The notes beneath the pieces were generated by a model. That model was not told the DNA's origin and did not search any database. It saw only the letters and a list, made by a program, of their open reading frames with translations. 64,000 bases of DNA from NCBI GenBank assembly GCA_910589415.1, contig OU342637.1:40702162-40766161 (forward strand), written 5' to 3'. Origin of the DNA: Malachius bipustulatus. Taxonomy: Eukaryota > Arthropoda > Insecta > Coleoptera > Melyridae. The translations under genes and the position numbers were made by a program. Below are positions 22,330 through 33,908 of this stretch, in pieces (position 1 is the first letter of the stretch; each line of letters opens with the position of its first letter).

Positions 22330-22802
22330 TTTATTATTATTATTCACACTATTCTCAGGTCTCCTGGTTAATGATCTAAATGGGGTACGGGTTTTCACCA
22401 AGCACTCCCATCTACTCTTGACTTAAGAATCTTCTAACTATTCTGGTGGTGCTAAGTATGACAGCCTTCTGCATCACAATGAAAGCAGGAGTTCGTAAAC
22501 CCAATATGTCTAAGCTCCTGTGAAGTTCCTTTGGTACAACCCCTGTGGCAGAGATGACAACCGGAACTACAGTGATTTTATTTAGGTTCCACATCTTTTT
22601 TAATTCATCCGCCAATTCAGTGTACTTGCGTTTCTTCTCCGCGATAGTGGTAAGAATATTGTGGGTGTTTGGAATGGCAATGTCCGCTATGATGGCTTCC
22701 TGCTTCTGCCTATCTCTAACAACAATGTCCGGTTTGTTAAATGGTACACAACGGTCAGTGATAATGGACCTGTCATAGTAAATGGTGTACCGTTCTGTTT
22801 CG
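22330..22802 (-). pseudogene. RLE-type LINE C-terminal fragment with AAT tail
   Basis: Minus strand, opening at the AAT microsatellite: RYTIYYDRSIITDRCVPFNK, PDIVVRDRQKQEAIIADIAI, KKRKYTELADELKKMWNLNK, VVPVVISATGVVPKELH, with a stop at 22412. The PD-X14-D pattern fits the restriction-like endonuclease of R2-type LINEs, which cuts the target DNA. Only the last ~130 codons remain. The 3' end runs into AATAATAATAAATAATAAT, a common LINE tail. It belongs to a different family from the RLE fragment at 1998-3070. Confidence 0.7.

Positions 22803-22850
<48 letters not shown>
22803..22850. repeat. (ATT)16 microsatellite
   Basis: Sixteen uninterrupted ATT units at the 5' junction of the LINE fragment described before. 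Confidence 0.95.
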
Positions 22851-22852
<2 letters not shown>

Positions 22853-23460
22853 GGGGGTACTTCAGCCGTGTATTTGTAGGGGTATCATAGTATTTTTTAT
22901 TTTTCTAGGGCTATCAAGTTGGCCTATATTGCATGGACGCTGGTGGGTTTATTACTGCAAATATCAAAAAATCGGCTCTATAGGTACCCGCATTTGACAT
23001 TGAACAATTATCCAAGCTTTTGAAAATGTTCTTAAAATAAGCCATTTTTACAAAAAAACGTGAACAGCCAGCACCAAATTTCGACAAATACCACAATACA
23101 ATTGCCTACATTCAAGGGGCTGACTTTAAATTTAAATACGGCTAGTTGGAATCGTTGGAATCACGGTCTGAGGTAGGGCAGCGGCGACATTCCAGTGCAT
23201 ACACTGGAAGAAAAAAACATTCTTGACAGCGCAATAAGGAGGGATAGATGTATAGATAAGTGGATTAATTTCAAACTACTGACTGGATATCATAGAAAAT
23301 AAATGTATTTTTTCTGCGACGGGCGAAAAGTGTGACCTTTTTTCCCCGTTAACAGGTAGAAAAATGCCTCATTATTATGAGCTGCATCTTATCGGGGAAA
23401 TAAATGAATTGCAGGGAAATAAATGAGTACTTATTTCCCCGAAATGGCGGCTTAGGTATA

Positions 23461-24133
23461 CTGCCGTGCGACGGAAAAACGCTGTATGTGCAGTTGAGGT
23501 AGTTTCGAGAAATCGGCCTTCAAAGTTTTAACATTTTTAAACGCTTGTCTTTTCAAAATTAATTGATCAATTTTGTTCTGATATTTTTTATTCATTTACT
23601 AGTGTACCGTATTTGATATGAATTTTTTCTTGTAAACGTACAATACACCGTTATATTATTTTTAGTCAAAAATGTTCACATATGGCGTTTTCACAGACTA
23701 TCATCTACTTACTTACTAGACATAAGGAACGTAAGTGACCACCCAATGTAATTTCATATACATACTATACACATACGTTGTTTCCATTAAGCTGATTTTG
23801 AGAAAATTAATAAACCATGGTACATATAAACGCCGTATTTAACCACATACGGTGTTGATGTGTAGTATTTCTAAACGCTTTATCCAATTATTTCCACATG
23901 CGGTAAAAATGGGAAGAAATTCATACACATACGTTTCTATTGCGTAGTAAATTGCTGAATGTGAACAGAAAATTACAAACCGTCAAAATTCAAAAATGAT
24001 TTGTTCGGTCATTTTCGAAAATGTTTTCTTCATTTATTTTTTATTTGATAGAACCAACCATGAAACATCCAAAACACCAAAAATTCGAATTTTGAAAAAA
24101 ATGCACATACGTTCTTCTTCCGTAGCACGGCAG
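23461..24133. repeat. MITE with repeated internal CACATACG motif
   Basis: 673-bp TA-flanked element. The ends are CTGCCGTGCGACGGAAAAAC on the left and the inverse of CTGCCGTGCTACGGAAGAAG on the right. The motif CACATACG or close variants occurs at about 23679, 23771, 23852, 23893, 23928 and 24104, often followed by GT or TT. No ORF. The repeats could be subterminal transposase-binding sites (inference). Confidence 0.7.
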
Positions 24134-24615
24134 TATAGCTACTATTAACACTCAGATATCATTAAATTTATATCAAATATACGTAAAGGGAAGTTACCTT
24201 ATTATCCAAATGGCAATTATTAAGGGAATTTTCATAACAATCACTATCCATATTAATAAATTCACTCATCGAGACCTTACAAGAATCTTTGCAAAACTAT
24301 CTAAAATTTTAATTACATTAATATGACGTTTACGTAATTAAATCGTTTTTAATTAAAATACGCCAATAACACTGTCTCATTAGAGAAAGAGCTGGATTTT
24401 TTTTGGCATTCCATTGCATTAGTCTTGAATACGCGTTTTCATAAACTTTTTGTGATTTACTTGGTAGTAATTTCGCCGATGCCTCTTCTGCTAATTTTAT
24501 TAGTTCTTTTATTAGTATGTGGTAAGTGAAAAGGATTTTTCACAACAATCACTATTATTATCCATTGAACAATCAAACTCATCCATCTAAAACTTTATAT
24601 GTACCCATAGACCTA

Positions 24616-25369
24616 CTAGAATATAATGGACTGATAGTTGTCAATGCTTTACTGTACTAAGTTTGTTGCCAGTGTAAGAGTAGTTTTTGCCCTTACAAGA
24701 AATGTTGGTTGCCTACCTTATTGTGTAAGGTAGGCAACCAACATTTCTTGTAAGGGCAAAAACTACTAAATAATATAATGAAGAAATAATACGAAATTCA
24801 AATTTTTTGTTTTTATTCACATACTTTATATTTATATAAAGTAATATAAAGTACATAACACGACTTTATTATTTGTTTTTATATGGTGTAATTCTAATAG
24901 AATAACTATTTATTACAATTACAGAGATAAAATGTTTCACTTACCTATGAAAATAATATATATCTGTTAATTTTGATACACGATTTACACAATAATTATA
25001 AGCTGCACAAGACTGGACCATTATTAATATTAAATTTTAAATCCACAGAGAAGATATTTAAAGTAAATATTAATATGCTTTTAACCAGTATGGATATTAA
25101 AATCAAATCTATTTGTTATACACCTACAATTTCCATACAAGGCCAATAATAAATATTTATTTATTTATACTAATGTCAGATAATAATATTAACATTAATT
25201 ATTGTTCTATCACTCAAAAAACACCAAGAATGCGGAATTTTTGATTATTCTTTGTTTGAATTTGTTTTGTTGAATTGAATTCGTCGCTTTGCCCTTACTT
25301 GTATGTATGGTTGCCTAACTTTGGTTGGCAACAAATTTTAGTCTCAAAGGTTCGTCCATTATATTCTAG
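24616..25369. repeat. Inverted-repeat element containing a perfect 42-bp hairpin
   Basis: Ends CTAGAATATAATGGA (24616-24630) and TCCATTATATTCTAG (25355-25369). Subterminal sequence also mirrors loosely (TTTGTTGCC / GGCAACAAA). Inside, 24679-24720 and 24726-24767 are perfect inverted copies with a 5-base spacer. CATAGACCTA also occurs inverted outside both this and the next element, suggesting a third, enclosing element (about 24605-25535). Confidence 0.7.
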
Positions 25370-25370
25370 C

Positions 25371-25518
25371 GCCCGTATTCACAAACGATAATTTCCTAAA
25401 TAATTACATAATCAATTATCCGCATCTCATTCTATTGCCAAAAAACTGCATATCTCCATCTCACTCATTTAACTAATTACGTAATTATTTAGGAAATTAT
25501 CGTTTGTGAATACGGGCA
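25371..25518. repeat. 148-bp MITE
   Basis: Inverted ends of about 38 bp beginning CGCCCGTATTCACAAACGAT, abutting the previous element. No coding content. Flanks are compatible with a TA target but not clean. Confidence 0.7.
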
Positions 25519-25746
25519 TAGGTCTATGTATGTACCTAATTGCGAAATAAACTGTCATGAATGAATAATTAAATTGACATTATAAGGATTTTTAATATTT
25601 CGTTTCCAGGCAACGTCAATTACGATAAAAGACAGTTTGAAAATCCAAGTTTAACAAAAGGAAAAATTTTCAGTTATCTAACTACGTTTTTCGACATTCT
25701 AACACTGATATTTCTTCTCGCAGAAAAAAATTGTATATTACACACG

Positions 25747-25868
25747 AGAAAAAAGTGCGATTTTAGCTCTCGATGTGTTTGTCCCCTCCGCTAACGCGTC
25801 GGGGACGAAACCACATCTCGAGCTAAAATCTATCACTTTTTTCCCTTGTATAATAAATAACTATTAAT
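25747..25868. repeat. Hairpin with GC-rich centre
   Basis: About 55-bp imperfect inverted arms (ACGAGAAAAAAGTG, ATTTTAGCTC, GTCCCC) around a GC-rich centre CCTCCGCTAACGCGTCGGG. The same centre, differing at two positions, recurs in the hairpins at 58071-58182 and 58740-58858. Confidence 0.7.
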
Positions 25869-26579
25869 TATCTATCAATTAAATATTATTATTTATGCAG
25901 TCTTTACAATGATATTTTTAATATTTTCGGTTATATTATAAGAGAAACTATAATAGCGGTTTTAAGCTTTGTTTTGGTTTATAAATTATAAAAAAAAATT
26001 TTTTTATGGTAATGACATGAGGTGTCAATGAAAAGAGCTTTTTTGGTGTTTAAAAAAAATTAGTAAAAAGTTTTCACCTTTTAGTCGGAAGTATCGGAGG
26101 AATCTTCAAAACTGGTGAGTATATCTGGTGGTTATAACAATTCGATGGTCACCATTGGGATCTCGGAAACGATAAGAGATAAGAAGTCGGTTTACTAAGA
26201 GAAAAATTGCACTATTTTATTATACTGGGTGTTATTTAATTGAATGTCAATATTTAAGGAGGTGATTTTTGGGCTAAGAGTCTTAACTTTTGAGATACAG
26301 GGTGGTAAAGTTTCATTAAAATAAATCATTTTTTCGTAATATCTGTAATACCGCTCTGGATATTTTAATGAAATTTTGTATACAGGTATTAAGCATCAAG
26401 GGGCATTTTTTCATGTACCACGTTTCATTTTATTTCCATTAGTGACGATGGTGCACGATCATGCAGAATTTTACCGTTGTTAGGTGAACATATACAGTGA
26501 CAGTGACATACGGAGATGCGGTGACAGCATACGGAAAATTATTACAGGTACTCGCAGTTTAAACGAGCTGCAGATCTTT
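25869..26579. other. Intergenic DNA without recognisable features
   Basis: AT-rich DNA. It contains a phrase like TACAGGGTGGTAAAG that resembles ends of local palindromic elements, but no partner was found. Confidence 0.4.
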
Positions 26580-27692
26580 AATGGTTTTCTTTTTTGGAAA
26601 TTCTGGATCGACTAATTCCGGAAGTAGGCACTTATCAAAGAACGTCTTTAAATGCGTTTCCATCTTCGCTTCCCAAAAATTATCATCTTTGGCAATTTTT
26701 TCAGCAGTTAAACCATAAGGCGTCCATATGACAAAGTAACAATAATTTCTTTTCGTAATGTGTAGCTGTCCTTGCACTTGATAGAAGTAGTTATGATTTC
26801 TTTTCAATCTAACTACATCATCACGAATTTCCGCAAAGAGGATTTTCTTCTCTGTTATCGCCTGTTGCACTGAACAGGAAGAGGCTTTAGCGAGACATTT
26901 TACTTCCACTATACCTTCTTCTCCAATTAAACCATCGGGAGAAGCAGCTAAGAAATTATGTAAACTGTCTATGAATAAGCCACATTCTTTGACCTGCAGT
27001 TTAAAGTTCTCTTGAAATTCATTCAGAGCAACCATCTCATGATCCTGTCCCCAGCGGGTGGATTCATTTCCGAAGAACTTGGAGTACAGCAATGTCTTCA
27101 CAATACTAGCACAATGCGTTGTAGGTCTCATTTTGCAAATATTGCCAAAATTTGAGGCGGTTAATCTAATTGATCTTTCTTGTCTCTACAACATGTTATT
27201 AATTTGAATAAATTTTCTTTCCTCGTCATTTTTCGCCAACATTAACAAAAATTCATTCTGTTTGGTTTCATATCTTCGACACTGAGTTCTTCTTCTTCTT
27301 GAACATCGCCATAATCAGAATCTGCTGGTTCTGCAAGCACATTCTTTTTTCGTTCTGGAAATAAAGTCTTTCTGGCCGTTTTCCATTTCCTTCTCTGCTC
27401 TATACTAGCCATGATAATTTTTTGATGTATTTTCCAGGACTAAAATAAAACCAACAGATTTTTTATGGACATATCGAGTTGCCTGTCCTGCTCCTGCATT
27501 ATAGGCAAGGAGGCAGCTTCACATCGTGTCTGGTATGAACCTTTGACTGAGAAATTGATTCTTTTTCCGCCAACAAATTTTGCAACTATAGAATTGTAAC
27601 ATTCTGCCGCATTATTGTCCATGTTTAAAATTAAACTCTCTGCATTCCTTACCACCCTGTCGAACACTACCATCATATGTCTTGGTACATAC
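26580..27692 (-). pseudogene. Mutator-like / YqaJ nuclease protein, broken
   Basis: Minus strand. The first part (27692-27440) reads NMDNNAAECYNSIVAKFVGG KRINFS, a motif I associate with insect Mutator-like transposase domains. After frame changes and a stop (QINNML, stop, RQERSIRLTASNFG) comes a YqaJ/lambda-exonuclease-type nuclease. It has the metal-binding pattern SPDGLIGEEGIVEVKC (Asp, then Glu-X-Lys) and YFYQVQGQLHIT, ending near 26565. At least two frameshifts and one stop exclude a functional protein. The 5' end is cut off exactly at the LTR that starts at 27693. The nuclease call is well supported; whether this was a host gene or a transposon gene is not. Confidence 0.65.
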
Positions 27693-28533
27693 TGTACTGA
27701 TTCCAAATCAGTACGTGCTAATAATACATGCTAATAATAACAATTATCACTTTGGTGATGAGAGGAGACAGATGTCACAGTGAGGAGTGTGGGATAATTA
27801 ATAAAGAATAATAAGAAAAATCACATTCAAACAGCCCCAAATAAAGGGAAATAATTGATGTACCAATATATACTTACCTAAATACTACAAGAGTTGGAAA
27901 GATCGACCGTATAAGTTGTGGATAACTTTGAGAAGCATCCGTCAAGTAAATATTAATCTCACGAGGAGGTGTGTGTGTGTGTGTCCTTCTAGGCAGATAA
28001 TGCCACACTCTCAACCCCGTCCGAAGGACACCGGTACCTGGGTCAAGGTCAGTTTGCCCATTTCCTTACTAGTTAAGATTACCAGGGATCCAGATTAGCA
28101 GAACAGAACTCTGGTGTACCCAGGTTTAATTATTTAAATAACTGTTATTTATTATTCGACTGTTCCACTAACTACCTCTGTTAAAAAGAGTGTCGTATTT
28201 CTTTATGGACTCCATATCGGAGGTTTAAGTGTTAAGTAATCCATTGGTGCAGTGAAGTTGCTCTTAGATACCTACCGCCCATTCTGTACTCGGTGAAATT
28301 GTTTAGTTTAAGGATTTTATGTTTATTTTACAGGCCATCGGCGGGTACCCAGCTGGACGGTTCTGATTTTGTAAATGTATGATTATTATATTCTTTTGTA
28401 AATCTGCTACTAGCATCCCTGAATAAATAAGCTTTTCTGAAGCCCAGAATTTATTCATCTGTGAACTGTGAAAGACCCGGACGAGATACCTAATTATATT
28501 AAATATAAATTGAAGATTTTTCGAAATTGTACA
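27693..28533 (+). repeat. 5' LTR of gypsy-like element A
   Basis: 841 bp, TGTACTG...TTGTACA, matching the split 3' LTR (33259-33908 plus 40600-40755) along its length with small indels. It contains a GT microsatellite near 27970. An AATAAATAAGC at about 28421 could serve as a poly(A) signal. Confidence 0.85.
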
Positions 28534-28535
28534 TT

Positions 28536-28553
28536 TGGCGCCCAACGCGGGGC
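28536..28553 (+). promoter_or_regulatory. Primer-binding site, tRNA-Lys type
   Basis: TGGCGCCCAACGCGGGGC lies two bases after the LTR. It differs at one position from the tRNA-Lys1,2 primer site known from several retroelements, so minus-strand synthesis was probably primed by tRNA-Lys. Confidence 0.85.
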
Positions 28554-28750
28554 AGATGAAAGCTGTTTATTTTGGGAAGGTGGAAGTCTGAGGAATATAT
28601 TATGTAGATAGGTACTTAGCTATTGTGATGATGATTTATTTCAGGTTCTTCCGTTGATAGGTACCTACATTCGTTATGATAGGATATCATTAAAAGGTGA
28701 ATTAATTTCTTTGATAACAATCAGGTTAATTAATTTAATTTTTCTTAATA

Positions 28751-30511
28751 ATGACTGCCAGAACTCCTGTTAGGTCTCACTCCATGGAGTTGCGGAAGAA
28801 AACTTTGGAGGTTAGGAAAGTGTTTGAATCCGAACCTGAATCAAGCACGGATAAAATATTAAGTAACGATTAGGTAACAATGAGGGGGGGTACGTCAAAA
28901 GGGGGTTTCAGCCCTCCAAATTCTGATGATGACGGACGACAGTCGAGCAATGGCGAGACTTCGGTGTCCGATTCGGGTGGCGAACAGGCCAAAGGGTTTT
29001 CTCTTGTGACAGAAAAAAAAAGAAGGAGTTCACGCCGTGTTGCGGATAATCAATTTAAGGAATCAATGGCCCTGCTTGCCAATTCTATGAACGAGTTGGT
29101 GAAGAAAAGAGAGGAAGAAAGAGAAGAGCAAAGGCGATTAATAGAGGTACAAAGGGAAATAGTAAGGCAAAATCAACAAGGGCAGGAAAACTTGGCAATC
29201 CTGCTCTCTAATTCGTTTCAGCAAGGTCAAGAAAATTTGACCGCCTCGCTTTCTCAGTCTCTCCAGGAGGGCCAAGAGAAAGTAGCCACCATACTGTCCA
29301 AATCTTTTGAGGTTTTGGGAAGTAAGTTGGATGACCAGAAAAACCTTACAGACGGATTAACCTCCACTATTTCTGAGGTAATTTCCCAGACACTGGGTAA
29401 AAAAATGTCAGAATTTACAGGCGAAATAGGAGAAATCAAGCAATTGCTGGTTTTAAAGCCGGTTGATCATGGGAAAAATGAACTCCCTTCGGGGTATCAA
29501 GAAACTGTAGTGTTGGACCAGAATAGATTTGAGCAAATATCCACGGGCGCAACCAATCGAGTTGCGGCTGTTAATAATGGTAGCATTGATAACCATTTTC
29601 TTTCCCTTCTAAAGGAACTAAAGTTTGACCCGCGATTACCCCAAAAAGGCGATCCGTTGGGTTTTGTGTTAGATTTAAAATGGCTGCTAGATCAGGCAGG
29701 TGTGCCGGAGTTCAGAAAACCTGATTTGGCACGCGGCTGTCTCCGTGGTGCCAGTGCCCAGTGGTGCAGGGGTATAATTAATGAAATACAGTCTTTTGAT
29801 CACTTTATAGATCTGTTCTTAAAGGAATATTGGACTCCTCCTAGCAAGGGAGATGTTCTGAAACAATTATATCAGGGGTGGTACGACTCGCGAAAGGGCA
29901 GTCGGGTATCCTATTTTCGCAATTTGCAGAGAGAGCTTTCTCAAGTTCAGCATGGCTTATCTGACGACGAGATTATCATAGAACTAGCTAAGCATTTTAA
30001 TATTACAGAAAGGTTGAACTTATTGAGAATTCACAATTTAAAAGATTTTGAGGAGGAACTCCGGTTGTTCGACTTGGTAGAGACTCAAGATCATCAGCTG
30101 AGGTGGAAGCCTAATTTCAATCCTTTTTCATCCCCTACAGGTAATCAAAATATTCCCGTGCGAGGTGATGATTCTCATCGTAATTTGGAAAGACAAGGTG
30201 GCCCCAAACATACCCCTACCGTTCGGGGATTCCCGGATAACCGTCACCAAGGCCCTCGGAAGAGAGAGCGATCCTGGAATGAACGACCCCGTGAAGGGTA
30301 TTCCTCAAGTAAGCCGGTGGAACGCAATCAGGCGTCCACGTGTGGGAACGAGATAGGGATCCCGACACACCAAATTCGAGATTCGTCTCGAAAAATGAAA
30401 ATCATAGACCCGAGCAGGTCTACACTAATAGTAATAACAAACCCAACTCTTGGCGGGACAAGAATGATCCAGTCCCGAAAACTATCCATGTGTTGGAGTC
30501 AGTTAAAATAA
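28751..30511 (+). pseudogene. Gag-like ORF of gypsy-like element A
   Basis: An ATG at 28751 (MTARTPVRSHSMELRKK) is in frame with the long ORF from 28880, separated by a TAG at 28871-28873 (codon 41). The protein has a charged coiled-coil region (about residues 95-140 of the full frame) and three copies of a GQENL-type repeat (QQGQENLAILLSNSF, QQGQENLTASLSQSL, QEGQEKVATILSKSF). A capsid-like gag domain follows (LARGCLRGASAQWCRG; YFRNLQRELSQV). Gag would form the particle. No CCHC knuckle is visible. The frame passes to the protease frame in the 30340-30511 overlap. Confidence 0.7.
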
Positions 30512-31047
30512 ATCCAGTAAATGCGGCATATGGGCCGGATAAACATGAGCTGCCTGAAATTAGGATGAAAGGTGAAGAGAGCCTGAACTGGGGGGGTGAT
30601 GATTCCACATTCCCCAGGGAAGTCCACTCTCTTTTTACGGATCAGGATTTACTGGATGAGCTGCCGTTAGGTTCGGAACTCAATCCTGCTCCCTGTCCGA
30701 CCTTGAAAGTGTCCATTTGTGATTTGACTGTATCTGCCTTAGTAGATACAGGTTGTCAGTCGTCCTGTATAAGTCAGACTCTATACAGGAAGTTAGTAAA
30801 TGAGGTTAAAATAAAACTGCTCATCTTTTCTGTAAGCGGCGTAACTGTTGAGGCTGCCCTGAAAGGACCAAAACAAAGGCAGAAGGTTTCCCGGCAAGTT
30901 TTTGTAGAATTCTCGGTAGAAGGTGAGAAGTTCGAGACCTGTTGTCTCATTGTTCAGAATTTATCCCGTGACTTTATTTTAGGTTACGACTGGTTCCAAA
31001 ATAACAAAGGTTACTTTGGACTCTCCGCGACGTTGTTTAAGTTTTAA
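30340..31047 (+). pseudogene. Retropepsin-like protease region of gypsy-like element A
   Basis: Lies one frame back (-1) from gag. It contains the aspartic protease motif VSALVDTGCQSSCISQTLY and the downstream FILGYDWFQNN motif typical of gypsy proteases that process Gag-Pol. A stop follows at 31045-31047. After further frame changes, a piece resembling the segment before the RT (LLNQNESAFSKKPGWVQNYE) continues to about 31382, where the retrotransposon sequence stops. RT, RNase H and integrase are missing. Confidence 0.7.
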
Positions 31048-31383
31048 AAATCAGGAGAATGTCAATATCGTGATTCCCCTGGAAGGTGCAGAATTGATCG
31101 ACTTTGCCATAGGCGTTAATGAACTTATGAACATCGCAAGTGACAACATCGGCAACAAAGACCCAGGTGCAAGGGAGTACCTACTCCTCCACCCCTGGAA
31201 CCTCTTTGACTTTTCAAGAGGTTGCCGAAGAAGCTAGCGGTTTGGACGATACTGAGAAAGTGGCTCTAATTCGGTTGCTGAACCAAAATGAGTCTGCATT
31301 TTCCAAAAAACCGGGTTGGGTCCAGAATTATGAACGTAAGATCGTCTTGAAAGACGACCATACCCCGTTGGGTACTCATAATG

Positions 31384-32200
31384 TTAATCTTTTGAAGAGC
31401 TTCCACCCCGTAGTGGAATCCGTTAATTTGTCTTATGGGCATTTCATCAGCCACGTGAACTATGGGCTGGCCGTCTGGGGTGGGTCTGAGAGATCTCTGC
31501 GAAGGGTTTTTCTTCTTCAAAAGAGAGCGATTAGGATCCTGACAGGCTTGTCAATGCAGCAGTCATGCAGAGGCCATTTCAGGCGGCTTGGGCTTCTTAT
31601 ACCGTGCCTGCTTTGTATGTCTTCTCTCTGCTCAAACTGATCCACAAAAATCAGGATAGACTTTTACCTTACCGATTCACGCATCACTACAGTACCAGGT
31701 TCAATTTGTTTAAACCTCCTAGACACCATCTGTCGTCTTCAGAAAGGACATTCACGTACGCATCTGTCAAATACCTGAACCACTTCAAAATAGATCCTGC
31801 AACTGTTGGGTTCTCAGCGTACAGTGCGTATCTCCGGAAACATCTCATGGAGTTGGAACCCTACACTACCTCTGATATACTGTCCTTCCACCCCCCATCC
31901 CTACCTGCAGTCTGATATTAAAACACCTAAAACTCAAAGCCTTGATCCATCCTTATCATAGAGATGGAACTATGCCTCGATCGAGAACTGATTTCTTTTG
32001 TGTCTCTGCGCGTCTCGACCCTCACTGTTCCCGGCGTTATGCTGACATGCTGTGTGTTTTAAAAATTTTTACTGTTTGTCTTTATGTTTGTTTTTATAAT
32101 TTCTGTAATGACGCTGTTGTACTGAGCAATGACTGTTGTAATTCAAGTACAATAAAGAAATTTGTAATTGTAATTGTAGTTGTAATTGTAATTGTCATTC
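31384..32200 (+). mobile_element. 5'-truncated LINE 3' end inside gypsy-like element A
   Basis: Encodes only the C-terminal part of a LINE RT: YGHFISHVNYGLAVWGGSER, LLQKRAIRILTGLS, then after a frameshift LPYRFTHHYSTRFNLFKPPR up to a stop at 31913-31915. The 3' UTR has AATAAAG and ends in an imperfect tandem TGTAAT/TGTAGT tract (32160-32200), a tail type common in LINEs. Its sense strand is the same as that of the host element. Confidence 0.7.
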
Positions 32201-32388
32201 AATTAATTTTAGGTAAACTAGGTGAGCCAAGGGTTTTCAGAATATTTCCATTTCTGTTGCATTAAACCGAATTATTATTTTTGAGTTTCTTATTTCCGTT
32301 TTATAGTTAGCTTAGAATTTAGGAATCGTTAATGGCAGTCTCTTCTTCAGTCTTTGTTAGGTTCCAGTCATCGGAAGAGTCTCCCATT

Positions 32389-32396
32389 AAGGGGGG
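32389..32396 (+). promoter_or_regulatory. Polypurine tract of gypsy-like element A
   Basis: AAGGGGGG just before the 3' LTR. It is now separated from the LTR start (33259) by the palindromic insertion. It would prime plus-strand DNA synthesis. Confidence 0.7.
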
Positions 32397-32400
32397 TATA

Positions 32401-33256
32401 CAGTGTGGAAAAGCCAAATGGAATAAATTCGATAATAAATCAATGGAGATGGGTGCCAAAAAACGGTCGGACACATCGATTAGTATTTTTGGTTGCGCAT
32501 TTTTTTCAATGAAAACTTTTTATACAGGGTGTGTCGTGTAACAGTGCTCAATACCAACTTTCTTCTTTCAAATCAAACACCCTGTATATTATTACATTTT
32601 CAGATTGCCTGAAAAAATGTAATAATAATGCTGTTTATAATTCAAATTTGTAACGAGTGATTTTTGAGTTATAAACAAATGAAAATAGCATTTTTTTATT
32701 TTCAAAACAGTGTGTACACCGATAACGGCTCAAGATGTCGGAAAACGGCTTACATGTCCTTATCTTAACTTTTCATTTAGAGCCCTATTAGGTAGTTTAA
32801 ATTTTTATACAGGGTCATGAAAATTACCAGATTTTTAATCACCCTGTATAAAAATTTCATCCACACAATAGGATACTACATGAAAAATTAGGATAGGGAC
32901 ATGTAAGCCGTTTTCCGACATCTTGAGCCGTTATCGGTGTACACTGTTTTGAAAATTAAAAATTGCGATTTTCATTTGTTTATAACTCAAAAATCACTCG
33001 TTACAAATTTGAATTATAAACAGCATTTTTATTACATTTTTTCAGGCAATCTGAAAATGTAATAATATACAGGGTGTTTGATTTGAAAGAAGAAAGTTGG
33101 TATTGAGCACTGTTACACGACACACCCTGTATAAAAAGTTTTCATTGAAAAAAATGCGCAACTAAAAATACTAATCGACGTGTCCGAGCGTTTTTTCGCG
33201 CAACCCATCTTCATTGATTTATTATCGAATTTATTCCATTTGGCTTTTCCACACTG
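32401..33256. repeat. 856-bp palindromic element at the 3' LTR border
   Basis: TA-flanked near-perfect palindrome with ends CAGTGTGGAAAAGCCAAATG and its inverse. Inner motifs, in order: GTATTGAGC inverse, ACACCCTGTATATTATTACA, GAGTTATAAACAAATGAAAA, ACGGCTTACATGTCC. They are mirrored around a centre near 32820. It inserted exactly between the polypurine tract and the LTR. No coding content. Confidence 0.9.
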
Positions 33257-33258
33257 TA

Positions 33259-33908
33259 TGTACTGATTCCAAATCAGTACGTGCTAATAATAACAATTAT
33301 CACTTTGGTGATGAGAGTAGACAGATGTCACAGTGAGGGGTGTGGGATAATTAATAAAGAATAATAAGAAAAATCACATTCAAACAGCCCCAAATAAAGG
33401 GAAATAACTTACCTAAATACTACAAGAGTTGCAAAGATCGACCGTATAAGTTGTGGATTACTTTGAGAAGCATCCGTCATGTAAATATTAATCTCATGGG
33501 GAGGTGTGTGTGTGTGTCCTTCTAGGCAGATAACGTCACACTCTCAACCCCGTCCGAAGGACATCAGTACCTGGGTCAAGGTCAGTTTGCCCATTTCCTT
33601 ACTAGTTAAGATTACCAGGGATCCAGATTAGCAGAACTCTGGTGTACCAGGTTTTATTATTTGAAGAACTGTTATTTATTATTCGACTGTTCGACTAACT
33701 ACCTCTGTTAAAACGAGTGTCGTATTTCTTTATGGACTCCATATCGGAGATTTAAAGTGTTAAGTAATCCATTGGTGCAGCGACACGTTGCTCTTAGATA
33801 CCTACCGCCCACTGTACTCGGTGAAATTGTTTAGTTTAAGGATTTTATGTTTATTTTACAGGCCATCGGCGGGTACCCAGCTGGACGGTTCTGATTTTGT
33901 AAATGTAT
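33259..33908 (+). repeat. 3' LTR of gypsy-like element A, first part
   Basis: Matches the 5' LTR from TGTACTGATTCC onwards and is interrupted at GTAAATGTAT by the BEL/Pao element. The remainder is at 40600-40755. Confidence 0.85.

Noticed and set aside
30340..30511. Programmed -1 frameshift between gag and protease in gypsy-like element A
   Set aside because: The frames overlap in the right direction, but I found no convincing X-XXY-YYZ heptamer, and the copy has other frameshifts. Ordinary decay is as likely.
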